NCBI RefSeq assembly: GCF_003473485.1
Contig: NC_053042.1
Span: forward strand, 36,050,762-36,114,761
From: Medicago truncatula
Taxonomy: Eukaryota; Streptophyta; Magnoliopsida; Fabales; Fabaceae
Length of the DNA: 64,000 nt
Direction of reading: 5' to 3'
The notes under the pieces were generated by a model, which was not told the origin of the DNA, searched no databases, and saw only the letters and a program-made list of their open reading frames with translations. Below, piece by piece: positions 9,341 through 20,601 of this stretch (within the stretch, counting starts at the first letter, position 1; every line of letters begins with the position of its first letter). The position numbers were made by a program, and so were the translations under genes.

Positions 9341-10701
9341 GATAATTTTATTTTTTCAATTTCATTTAGATCGAAACCACGTGATCTTTATTTTTCTTTT
9401 TTTTTTTAAGGAAAGACCACATGATCTTGGTGATTGTGGTTGTCTAACCATTATTTTTGGTATAGTAAAGGGTTGATATTTAATTGAGATTAATTAAAGG
9501 GTTGATATCTTTTAAGAAATGATTTTTAATATTACGGATCAGAAATAAAATCTTAAACTAAATTGTTGTTGGTGTTAACTCTAATTCTTTCAATATTCCA
9601 CCAAAATTCATGTTTACCCTAATATATTTCCCTCCTAAATAGTACATGCCAATTTGAATTTCGAATTTTTTTTATTGGAATTGCAAGTCATTGATTCAGT
9701 TGCAGTAACAAACTTCGTGGTAAAACGTGATACATTTGACCTTCCACCATTAATTTGAACAATTTATTTTTGAAAAAGGTGATGGAAGTTTTATTGAAAT
9801 TAAGAGTAAAATGGATGCAAAGTGTGCTACACATGTGTAGCCAAATAATATAATTCACTCTAAACTCATCCTCTATATTGAGCTTTCTACAGGAGTTTCC
9901 ACTTTTACTGAATCTGATGTTTTTCTTTGTTTTTCTTTTGCATAATTTGGAGCTGGTTCAATGTAATGTTCTGCATAATTTGGAGGGAGCTTGAGGGATT
10001 TTTTCATAGTTTGGAGTGATAGAGAAAGCTTGATGCATAATGAAAGACACATGTTTTGTTATTTGACTTCGCAGATTATATGTTTTCAAAGCGACATATG
10101 TCTCGACTCTACATTTTCATAGTTCAAAATTGGATTTTAGCAATTTGAAGATCTATTGATGTGATTACAAGTTGTGTTATAAAATTTAATAGATGTTTGC
10201 TTGCTTATAAGGTTGTACAATTCTTTCAAAAAAAAAAAAAAAAGGTTGGACAATTGGTAGTACATTTCAAAATTCAAAGAAGTAAACTTCCATGAGTAGT
10301 CTAGGTTTGAATGTGTGTTGCAGATTTTTCTTTAATTGTTTTATCTTAATGTCATATGTCCTTCAATATATATTAGCAAACTAAAAGAAGAATGTATTAC
10401 AACACCATATGCTTTTGAAAGAAGCATTTTGGTAGTTTATCAAAATGGCATTGTTTTCACTTATTATAAATGTTTTTGGATTAATATATAGATTTAATAA
10501 AAGATATGAATAGTTGATGTCAATTTACTAATCATTTCAGTAAATTAATATTTATTTGTGTAAAATATGATAATATTATTCTCTATATTAGTATATTCAT
10601 ACTCCACTTGAGTGTTCCCGCTCTTTTTTAAATTCCATTTATTTTATTTTGTATCAAATTCCGACTCATAAGACCCGTGCGACGTATGGGTTGGCGTTCT
10701 A
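9341..10701. other. AT-rich intergenic DNA
   Basis: I recognise no gene or transposon termini. Open frames are short and without family resemblance. Poly-A and poly-T runs occur at about 9395 and 10230. Confidence 0.5.
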
Positions 10702-10844
10702 GTTTATATATAAAAACAATAAAATACAACTTTCGAAGGGGAAGCGATTTGGCTCAACCTCACAAAGGAAAAATTAATTTGATGACTTGGAAACTAAAGC
10801 ATGCATATTTATTATAAGGGGTTTTTCTATAATAGAATAATATA

Positions 10845-11021
10845 CTTTTTTTTTTTGCTTTCGCATCGGTTTTCGACCCATCAAAGGTGAGCGACTAATT
10901 CGGCTCATGCGTAAAGGCATGCGCACTGACCAAATGTTGTTCCCCCTGGAAATCGAACCTGATATTCCTCGAAAACGTCCTTGGAAGGAGCTCCTTGCCA
11001 CTGGAGCCCAAACAACTTTGT
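10845..11021 (-). mobile_element. SINE (duplicate of 2771-2947)
   Basis: Same 177-bp tRNA-derived SINE with the same target duplication TAGAATAATATA at 10833-10844 and 11022-11033. It arrived by block duplication and not by a separate insertion. Confidence 0.8.
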
Positions 11022-11799
11022 TAGAATAATATACTTTAGTTAATACTTCACGTACTTATTTTACTTTTTCCCTCAATAATCGAGATTTAAAAATAAAATA
11101 AAATTGTACTATAGTTCTTATTATAAGAAACAAAACCAAAAAACATTAATATCAAAGTGGAGAAGGGTAATGCTGTAAATTCCACTTAATTAATTAAAAG
11201 CAGAAACCTCTTTCACACCAAAAGACACATATGTTTTGTCGCAGGCTACGATTTTCAACAACCTCTTTCAAAAGTCAGTGCAGTTTGCAACAATTAAATC
11301 ATCTCATCAACTTGCAAAATATAATAATAATTTTTTTTTAACAGGAAAATATAATAATAATAATTAATCATCACAATTAACAAGTTGTCAATAAATCATC
11401 ACAATTAATAAATTATATCATTGCAAATAACTCATCTGAAAATGTAGATAAAAAACCAACGAATTGGTTCATCGTCAATGGCTTTTTCCATTAAAAAAAA
11501 AGTTAGTAGCTTTAAGCATTTTTTTTTTTTTGAAGGAATAGTAGCTTTAAGCATGTATGCCAGGCTAATCGACACATTGCAAGTGCAAAAATAGGGAGCA
11601 GTTATATATGTTTTTATTTAATTTGAAAGATAAATTGTAATTACCAAAAATACCCTTTAAGTTTAAGTGACATACAATAGTGGGATTTGGGTTTTTAGTT
11701 AAAACAATGTGGGTGTAGCTTGCTAACTTGCACCTTAGTGTTTTTAGGTGGGTGTAAGTTAGCAGCCCCAATGTTCTTAAAACACATATTCTATAAAAT

Positions 11800-12030
11800 A
11801 AGTGGGTGTATGTTAGCAACTCCTATATGCATTTGCTAAGATACACCCACTTATCTTCTATAAAATAAGTGGGTGTATGTTAGCAACTCCTATATGCATT
11901 TGCTAGGATACACCCACTTATTTTTTAGAAGGTGTGTTTTAGCAACTCCTATAGACATTTGCTAGGATACACCCACTTATTTTTTTAGAAAGTGTATGTT
12001 AGCAACTCCTATATGCATTTTCTAGGATAT
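11800..12030. repeat. Array of hairpin repeats, copy 2
   Basis: Four palindromic units (about 11800-11852, 11867-11920, 11931-11979 and 11992-12030) with arms GTGGGTGTATGTTAGCAA and TTGCTAGGATACACCCAC. This is one unit more than in copy 1. Confidence 0.7.
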
Positions 12031-12052
12031 ATATATATATATATTGTTATAG

Positions 12053-12566
12053 TACTCCCTCCGTCCTTATATCTAAGCACCTTTTACATTTTTCACATTT
12101 CTTAAGAAAAGTTGTTGGTGCAATTAATGTGTCTATTTTGTGTGTTAATATTACCAAATTGTTATTTGTTTGTATGTGTATTAAATTTGACTTTTCATAT
12201 TTTAAGATAAGTTAGTAGTATTAATTAGGGGTATGTTTAGGAAAAAATAATAAATGCATATAGTAATTCAAAAGGGATTTACATCTAAGGACAAAAATAA
12301 AGTTAAATGTGTGCTTAGATATAAACTCTAAACGTTTTGGTGGTTGAAAGCGAATTACATCATGTTCGATTTTGACTATCCTTATTGGAGGAAAAATCCT
12401 TTACTTTGTTTACAGACTGCTTTGTAATGTCTGTTTCTGTTTTCTTGGATTATTGTTGTGTAACTAATATTGTTTAGTCCTCTTAAGCACACCTTGTGCT
12501 TGAGGGATTGGTTATTTCTTTAATATATTTTGCTTAGTTTCTTAAAAAAAAAAAAAAAAAAGGAGC
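12053..12566. mobile_element. Stowaway-like MITE interrupted by a LINE (copy 2)
   Basis: It starts CTCCCTCCGTCCTTATATC after TA and follows the copy-1 element until GCTTAGATATAA. A LINE 3' end then intervenes, and the element's end GGAGCGATCAGAT resumes at about 12562. Confidence 0.7.
12324..12561 (+). mobile_element. 5'-truncated LINE (L1-type) 3' end
   Basis: It encodes the last residues typical of plant LINE ORF2 (FWWLKANYIMFDFDYPYW), followed by a stop, a T-rich 3' untranslated part and an 18-base poly-A tail. It lies inside a Stowaway element and is absent from block copy 1, so it inserted after the duplication. Confidence 0.7.
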
Positions 12567-13413
12567 GATCAGATATTTTTAGAATAAGATTTTAATTCCT
12601 TTTTCTAAGGGAAGGTGAATGTAGGTTTTAAATTTGTTTTTGACATCTCAAATCCAAAAAAAAAAAAAAAAAAAAAAGTTAGAATTTGCCTAAATGGATA
12701 CGGAGATGTTTCAACACAAACAATTATGATATATTTGCTTTCTCATTTTAAATTTTGAATAACATAACCTCCCCCAACAACTTCCTCTCTCGCCCTTTTC
12801 CAATATCTTTCTTTAATCTATCCCCTAATCCTCCACTTTCATATTATCAATTCATTATCTTTTTTAAAACATTTTATTAGTTCAAGAGCAGAAGGGGGAA
12901 TGAATCCTCTGCAGTGACTGCAGAGTCCAGTTAAATCTAAGCCTTTGAACACAATTAAATACTTAAAAATATATATGTTAAAAACTTGAAATTAGGAGAG
13001 ATAATGAATTTAATGGTTTAGATTCCCACATTGCGGAAAATAGGAGAAAAACACACTGGAGCAAATCCTCTCCCACATAGGGGAAGTTGAGAGGAAAGTG
13101 TCATAGCATTGGAGAATGTGATTGTGTGAAGTGGTTCCGTAATGATATGATATGGTGGTGGGGTGACAGGTATAGAATATGATATCTTTTCAAATCTCAA
13201 AAACCTAAATTCAATTACTACACCAAATCATCTTTTTATTTGGTCATCGTAAAAATCTCAAAATTGATGATTCGTCAAATCTTTTTTGGTTTGATCATAA
13301 AAAAAATCTTAAAGAGATCGAAAGTGACAAAGATATAATTAAATATTGATGGAAGAGACTCAATTGAGTAATATTAAGCAACCAAGATAGAACAAAAATT
13401 AATCAAGGGATAT

Positions 13414-13825
13414 TCTTCGTTGCTAATGCTAAGGCATGGGTTACTTTATATTTTTGAGGAAAAATAAATATTACCTCGGTTCCTATATATAAGACATTTT
13501 TGTCAAAATCACGGAAATTAAGAAAGTAGGTATTTATATTAAAGTTGTTTGTAATCACTATTGTTTTTATAATTTTATCCTTTAAGATGGAGAGTTAGTT
13601 TATGTTTTGAACATGTTATTTATTGTTGATTGAAGAAAATAATGTGAAATAAATAAGGGTATGTATGTAAATAAATAATAAATCTATTTAGAAATAACAA
13701 AAGGGTCTTATAAAAAGGGACAACATATTTTTTTAAAAAGGTCTTATAATTAAGGACGGAGGTAGTATTATTTGATGAAATTTTCTATTCGTGCAATCTG
13801 TTTACATACATAATTTATTAGACTT
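13414..13825. repeat. Duplicated block B, copy 2, with Stowaway-like MITE at about 13471-13765
   Basis: It matches 8929-9340 and is joined directly to block A copy 2. The contained MITE keeps the right terminus AAGGACGGAGGTAG followed by TA. Confidence 0.8.
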
Positions 13826-14029
13826 GAAAAACATGGGGTGTTTGGATTAAATTAGGGTGCAAGTAGAAAAACTCTAAACTAGAATGCACGAGCATCAAAA
13901 TCAACTCGTTAGTTGAATCAATGAAAACTCAATAGACTTGATAATTGAGCATTTTACTTGTGCTCCATGTTTATATCACCACCAACTAAAGAAAACTAGA
14001 AGCACGAAACCACATTTAGGGTGTGTTTG

Positions 14030-14855
14030 GATTGTAAGAGAAATTGTGAAGAGAGAAATAGGTGAGAGAGAGTATGAGAAGAGAGAAGTATGTGAGAAAT
14101 AGAGTAGATTTGAGGGGTTGTTTGGTACAAGAGATATATGAGAGAAATAGAAGAGAGAGAATGTCATTATTTTTGAAATGACCAAAATGCCTTTCCTATT
14201 AATATTAGTGTTACTAATTTAATTATGTGAATTTTCCTTTAAAATGATGAAATGGTTAGTTATTAAATTATTTTTCTTACCTTACACGACGGAAGAAGTG
14301 AATTCACTAAAATAATTTATTTCAACTAATTTTTTTCAATTATTAATTAATTAAATTTATGGAAGTTAACCTAAATTAACATATGCAATGCGAATGGTGA
14401 CCCAACAGCCCCAAACCTCATCTTTTTCATTTGCTTTCCCAATTCTTTTTCTCCTCCAACACTTACCCATTTTTTCAATGAACCATAATCCCAAATGAAC
14501 AACTTCTTCACCATAAGCCTCCTCAAAATTGCAATTACAAGTATAGTAAGATTCCTTTTAAACGGGTCATTTCTATTTCACTTTCATTAGAGAATTTCTT
14601 CAACTTGGCGGTGCTAAAAATGAAGAAAAGAGGGAATAGATGACAAGGGTATAAATGGAATAGAAAATATTAGCTTCTCTCTTTCTCTTTTCTTCGCACT
14701 TCAGCGAAGACAGCAAAAATCTGTGGGCCCCACTATTCTTTGGTCTCTCTTCTCTATTTCTCACCAAACCAAACAGAGGAAGTTGTGCTTCTCTCTTCTT
14801 TTTCTCTCTTCAATGGCTCTCTCGCTGCTATTTCTACTCAACCAAACAAGGCGTT
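14030..14855. repeat. Long inverted-repeat element, purine/pyrimidine-rich arms
   Basis: The left part carries TGTTTGG followed by GAGAGAAATAG-type purine runs. The right part carries the complement (CTCTATTTCTCACC, then CCAAACA). The middle contains ordinary AT-rich sequence. It is probably a non-autonomous DNA element. The superfamily and exact ends are unresolved. Confidence 0.4.
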
Positions 14856-15127
14856 AGAGTGAGGTGTGCACGATAGAAAAAATAAAAAATGCTAGTAAAC
14901 TGAAAAATCAAGCCAAACGTGGGGCGTCGTGTATCTCCTAAAATGAGAGAATTCATTAATTATCCGCGTAAATGGTCGACCAACACTAAATTCAATAGGT
15001 CATAATGTTTTGGCTAGTAGGACAAATGTATACAGTATACCAATAAATAACCAGATTTGTAAATTACCCATCGCTTGATGAAATTTTTATACAACACGTT
15101 AACCACCACTCTTAAAATTTTGGATCA

Positions 15128-15402
15128 ATTAAGTAAATGGTCCCTATAAATATTCAAAATTATATTTTTAGTCCCTACAAAATAAAATTACATTTTTTAG
15201 TCCCTATAAAATTTTTCATCAGCATTTTTAGTCATTATAAAATTTTTTCATTAGCATATTTAATCCCTGTAAAAAATTTCTAACAACATTTTTTGTCCCT
15301 AAAATGCTTAAGGAAAATGTAATAGGGACTAAAAAATGTGATTTTATATTTTGTAAAGACTAAAAACAAAACTGTGAATATTTACAGAACTAAACTTAAT
15401 TA
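15128..15402. repeat. Inverted-repeat element with TAGTCCCTA motifs
   Basis: The left arm (GGTCCCTATAAATATTCA, then TTTTTAGTCCCTACAAAAT) and the right arm read as inverted copies. It is probably a MITE. No clear target duplication was seen. Confidence 0.45.
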
Positions 15403-15589
15403 ACACTAAAATCTTTATCTATAACATATTCATATCTTGGCCATTTTTTTCATCATAAAATACGGTTGAGATGTACCACTCAATTACTTTCGCCTATTAT
15501 ACCTTTTGACCAAAATATGAGTAAATATATTTCTGTTTTTTATTTTGCAAAATTTCTCATGAACCAAATGAATATTAACGGTAGAATTT

Positions 15590-15870
15590 CGGCTGTTGCT
15601 TTTCCAGAACTTGAACCATCAACAAACTTACATCTCTTGTGGTAGACCATATCTTCTTAGGCGAAGAAACCCTCACATGATCAGAAATTGGGACTACACA
15701 CGTCTATTTATTCATGTGAACAAGCTTGTTATCTTGACAAATTCCAACTTGGTGGCCATATTTCCCACAACTAAAACACACAACATGTAATCCTTCTTTT
15801 TCAAGATTAAGTACAAGACCTAAAATACTTATAGTGAACTTTAGAATGAGTTTCTTGTCCATATCCATTT
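15590..15870 (-). pseudogene. LINE ORF1 fragment (zinc-knuckle part)
   Basis: The minus strand translates to LILKFTISILGLVLNLE, then CFSCGKYGHQVGICQ, a CCHC zinc knuckle (C-x2-C-x4-H-x4-C) as found at the end of the RNA-binding ORF1 of plant L1-type LINEs. A stop follows soon after, and no ORF2 is attached. It is an isolated degraded fragment. Confidence 0.7.
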
Positions 15871-15879
15871 TTATATAAG

Positions 15880-16160
15880 AGATTTGCTAGAACACACCCA
15901 TTAGTTTTTATGTGTGAATGTTTTAGCAAGCTACACCTTAGGATGTATTTAACTACTTTTTATTTATAACTTGCTAAAACACTCATTCTAAAAAATAAGT
16001 GGGTGTATTCTAGCAAATGCATACAGGAGTTGCTAACATACACCCACTTATTTTTTAGAAACGGTGTTTTAGCAACATTCATCTTAAGGTGCATTTAACA
16101 ATTTTTTAGTTATATCTTTGTTAAAACACACCTTAATAAAAACTAGTGGATGTATCCTTG
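15880..16160. repeat. Hairpin repeats related to the block A arrays
   Basis: It contains AAGTGGGTGTATTCTAGCAA, then TTGCTAACATACACCCACTT with GCATACAGGAG between, the same palindrome type as at 3996 and 11800, plus more diverged arms on both sides. It lies just downstream of the first PhzF-like gene. Confidence 0.6.
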
Positions 16161-16232
16161 CAAAAACCCCATATATTTATTACATAAATCTGCTGCAAAG
16201 CTACTACTTTGACTGAAATGTTAGAAATAGGA

Positions 16233-18313
16233 CTAGACCAAAACACACCCTTCCATCACTGTAACAGCCTTCCCACGCAAAAACACTCTTTGTTTTTGTT
16301 CATCAATATGAATATTGAGAATTCCCCCTCTAGCTGATGCCTGAACAAATGTAATCTAAAATTTAGTACCACAATAACAAAAATAATCATAATGAGGGAA
16401 TAGAAAAGATAGTAATAATAGTACTACCTGATAAGCCTTTAAATCACACTTTCCTAGTTTCTTGCTCCAATAGGATGCCAATCCACAATGTGCACTCCCA
16501 CAAACTGGATCCTGAAAAGAAAAATGAGTTACTATCAGCATTTTTTTGGAGGCATTAGTAATGTAATTGGAAGAAGATTATATAATCATAGTTCAACCTC
16601 ATTTACTCCAAATTTTGGGCAGAAAAATCGACTGTAGAAATCAAATCCCGACTCTGGAGGAGCGATCCCTGTAACAATTATCCCCCTTCCAGGAGATTTT
16701 ACAATTGCATCAAATTGTGGTTGCACTTCTATGACATTCTTTCCAGATGTGACAACAACCTAGGAGAAATAATAAGCTTCATAATGTTCTATATGCACAT
16801 ATTGCAAAAAATATTCAATCTGTTTTTTCAAATACATTTTCAAAAACTTCAAATAACATCTTCTCTAAAAAAAGAATTATCAATAGAAATGGAAAGAAAA
16901 AAAAAAAAAAAAGAATTATTAGGAATTACAAGTAAGTCATCTTGAATTTGTGTCCTCTTTATATCAATTATGGAAGCTCCATCCAATGCTTGAGAAATGA
17001 GCCAAGTGTCGTCGAATTTGAACTCTGTGATAGGGTCAGCAGGAAAATCCAATTCAATATAAGATACATCCTTGGCTTTACCATTTTGCAAATTCTTCTT
17101 ATCACTAGTGCCATTGATCGCTGAGATCTTTTTGGCAGTTAACATTCCAGATAGTGTCACAAATTCAATAGTAACATTGTTGTCCACTAAACCAGATGCA
17201 AAGAGTGCATGAGAAGCTGCTAATGTGGCATGGGCACAAATATTAACCTGTATTATAATATGATCCAGATAATAATGTTAGTAATAGTTGACAAAAAAAA
17301 AATGTTTTTTTTGTTACCGACAAAAAAAAATGTTAATAATAATTAAACATTGCATTTAATAAACATATACTATATATTATGTTGCATCGGTACGTGTATC
17401 GTGACGTAACAATACAAGCACGAAAAATGACAATTTTAAAAGTAATAAGGTACCAATGCAGAGGGAAGACAATGGTCCAATGGGTACCGTTGGGCAGGGT
17501 ACAATAGGGGTAGCACTTGAGTGATATAGAGTTGGGTACAAGCATTGTGACACTGTGATTGACCAATGTCACCAAACTCTATGTCATCCAAGTACTATCC
17601 GGTACTATAGTGCTCAATCTCATACCCGCTTTATAAAAATTGTTCTTACCCGGCCACGTTTATAAAATAAGAGTTTTATAACATGTTAAAATTTTCAATT
17701 TACAATAAAAGCATGAATGAGGAATAATGGAGTAGTAGACAAGTACTCATGTTTCAGAGACTGCATATGTTCACGAAAGTTGGTCCAACTCGCAAGGAGT
17801 TGATTGTTATCCCACAATATTGTGACTTCAAATACAGCAGAAATCGGGTGAATAGACTTCGCTGGTAAACAATTTAGTAAGTATCCCTATCAATAGTTTA
17901 TGAATCTTGAGACGTGCTCCGATTCTGATGAGCCCCCAAGACCTAACTCATCTACTTATGAAGAAGAAAAAAAGTGTGAGAGTTTGTGGTACTGGATAAT
18001 TAGTTGTACTATACCTCAACAATGGGAGTAAACCATCTAAGACGAAAACGGGGATTAGTAGTTCCCTTGACAGGAATCAAATAGCAGGTAACATTGATGT
18101 TGAACTCAGCTGCTAATACTTGCAACCATTCATCATCCTTCTCTTGATCTAACAAACACACTGCTGCAGGGTTCCCCTTGAACGCCAACTCAGTAAAAGC
18201 ATCCACCTGTGTAATAACATTAGCATTATTAACTATATTTCATCAACAATAACTAAGTTCAGATTCAAACAAAATAAACTCACCACATAGTATTTCACTG
18301 GTTTCTCTGACAT
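16233..18313 (-). CDS. PhzF-like isomerase/epimerase family protein, copy 1 (catalytic Glu lost)
   Basis: Six exons: 18313-18284, 18206-18015, 17247-16930, 16759-16598, 16511-16428 and 16340-16233, all phase 0, giving 297 residues and TAG. It belongs to the PhzF family of cofactor-free isomerases with two similar barrel-like halves. It keeps the N-terminal VDAFT and FKGNPAAVC, the [10 protein letters not shown] motif and the typical C-terminal GKAVTVMEG. Two key places differ from its neighbours. The segment NISETCYL, whose Glu is the general acid/base in PhzF enzymes, reads NINVTCYL. The CGHATLAA motif reads CAHATLAA. All splice sites are GT-AG and the frame is open, so this is not an obvious pseudogene. 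It is more likely a protein with altered or no isomerase activity. The natural substrate of plant members is unknown. It is the most diverged member of the tandem array, with a longer exon 3 (106 codons against 101-102). Confidence 0.85.
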
Positions 18314-19726
18314 TGGCATATTATATGAACAGGTGTTAGTTAGTGCTATATAAAATGGAATGTCAAACTCAAAGTTGTTATTTCATAATATGAACACAAC
18401 CTACTCCAACATGTTCCAAAGTATATACAGACACTGATGTAGTAATGTTTGTCTTGTATGATTTTAAAAAGATTCTTTATGTTTCCTCGTGGCCAGTTTG
18501 GCAATAACATTGCCGGTAGTTTTGGACATGGGCACACATTCTCCTGTATGTCGTGTTACGTCTCTGTCCCAAGATTGTACCTTCTTCTTGAACAACATTG
18601 TGGGAGTAAATATGGTTAAAAGGTGTGTTATTTGAACGATCATTTGCATGACAACTTACGAAACAATCATAAATTTACAAAGAAAATTAGATAAATAATA
18701 GAGAGAAAAAGTAAAAATATAATGTATGTATGAAAGAGAAAGTTATCACAGATTAAATGTACAAATATTATTTCTCTACTTTTAACTTAAACAAGGGAAT
18801 TATTTATTTGTTTGACTTATGAGTACAGAAGTGTGCCCTACCCTCTGGCTTTGCCTCAAGCTCTCTGCTCCAGTCCATGTTTTAAAGGAAAAAGCTAAGT
18901 TGTGCGAGACAGTGGCCTACGGAGAAAATCACTTACTCATGAAAATTAGTTATTTATTTTGTTAAATAAAACACTCATTATAGGATGTAGAGGGAGGATC
19001 AATGCTACTTTTAAAAAGGTCAAGGATCTATAATGCTCTATGTGAAAAGGCAACGTTGAGAATAGACAAATATTGAACTCCCAACAATGTTTAGTGAAAA
19101 GCTTGAATGTCCAGCTTCATCAAATCACGGTAAAATGGATATTGAGGCGCGAGAATTTTGGTTTCAGCGTGAAACCAAACAGGCCACTCGTCACAACTCA
19201 CAAGTTCAACCGATAACTTACTACCTCCTCAATTATTTGCCCTCTGACAAGCATATGATTCATGATTGACTTGACTAATTCGTAATCCTATGTTTAATTA
19301 CCCTAGCAAAACAATTATCCAACGTCTCATAATTTTTTATTTTTTTTTTAAGAATAATATTTTATTGATTGATTAATTGATAGCAACAAGAAAGTAGCCG
19401 ATTGGAATGGTCTTGCATCAGTCTTACTTTTCTTTTTTAAAAAAAATCAATTTTACTTCTTATACTTGTATATCTTTTTTGTCAAAAAAAAAAAAAAAAT
19501 ATTTGTATATCTTTATAAATAGAGCCTAGAATCGGGAGTTGAGCCACAAGTATAGAAAAATCAAGTTTATCATGTTAACTTGTGCCCTAATCAAAAATAA
19601 ATAAATTCTTGTATTGTGAATATAAATAATTAAACATTAACAACATTGAATGCAAAAATTCTAAAAAGATATTTTTATCTTTAGCTTTTTAACTCGTGTC
19701 TATATATTGCCATTTCCTTTTTATTA
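18314..19726. other. Intergenic DNA upstream of PhzF-like copy 1
   Basis: AT-rich. It should include the promoter of the gene starting at 18313, but no convincing TATA box stood out. The open frames at 18346-18649 and 19087-19269 show no family resemblance. Confidence 0.5.
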
Positions 19727-19742
19727 ATATTTTTTACAATAA

Positions 19743-20272
19743 TGTGGATCGTTGGAATCGTCTCAACACTTATTTTTACATTGTAATTTTTTTGGATCTG
19801 TTTGGCACTTCATTTATAGGTGGTTAGGTTTGTCCGTGGCTGCCCCTTTACAGGTGTCGGATCATTTTGCTCAGTTTACTAGTAGTGCTGATACCACTAA
19901 GGTGCACCATTCTATTCTTCAGGTTATTTGGTTTGCTGTAGTTTGGGAAATATGGAAGGAAAGAAACAATAGGTTGTTCAATGTCAAAGATTGCTCGGTT
20001 ATCCAGGTGATCGATAAGATTAAGTCGCTTGCTTTTACGTGGTTGAGGACGAAGTTTATTTCTCTTTCCTTCAATTACCATTGGTGGTGGCTTAGTCCGT
20101 TTACCATTTTAGGCATTGGCTAAGAGTTTCTTTTCTGTTTTTGTTTATGATCTCTTAGGTAACTTTTGTATATATTGTTCTTGACTCTGATGTCCTTTCC
20201 TGAGTATGTCTTGTGCTCGGAAAGACTTTTTTGAAGTAGTATTATAATTCATTTTAGCTTCTTCAAAAAAAA
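19743..20272 (+). mobile_element. 5'-truncated LINE (L1-type) with 16-bp target duplication
   Basis: The open frame to 20123 encodes the C-terminal part of LINE ORF2: a zinc-binding reverse-transcriptase tail (HLFLHCNFFGSVW, then VWEIWKERNNRLF), ending WWWLSPFTILGIG. A 3' untranslated part and a short poly-A follow. The insert is flanked by identical 16-bp copies of ATATTTTTTACAATAA at 19727-19742 and 20273-20288. The perfect target duplication suggests a fairly recent insertion. Confidence 0.92.
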
Positions 20273-20601
20273 ATATTTTTTACAATAAACATGTATTTGA
20301 TTTGTTAAAAAACCAAGAACCGGGTAAGACAAATACTTTTGTCCAACGTTTGATTTAAAAAGCAATAAAGAACTGCACAAAATAATGATTTGAAAAAGCA
20401 ATAAGGACATCACAAAAAAAGAAATGGAATAGACATCTACCCTTTTTTTGCACCGTACCAAATTAGTGGACAAAGTTTTGTTTAGAGTTTTTTTTTTTTG
20501 CTTAAATGGAAATACTGTTTTACATCTTCACCAACTTTTAAAAAGTTGTTTTTAATAAAAAAATAAATTATTTTTAACTTTCATTTATCTCTTATCTTTT
20601 C

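Larger units (their letters stand above)
10702..13413. repeat. Duplicated block A, copy 2
   Basis: Second copy of 2632-6028. It is shorter because it lacks three MITE insertions and part of the AT repeat, but it gained a LINE (12324-12561), an extra hairpin unit and a 24-bp poly-A run near 12657. It passes directly into block B at ATAT (13410-13413). Confidence 0.9.

Noticed and set aside
11565-11819. 84-residue open frame
   Set aside because: It runs antisense through the hairpin repeat array and has repeat-derived content.
19752-20123. Host gene of 123 residues
   Set aside because: The sequence is the C-terminal end of LINE ORF2 with a poly-A tail and target duplication.
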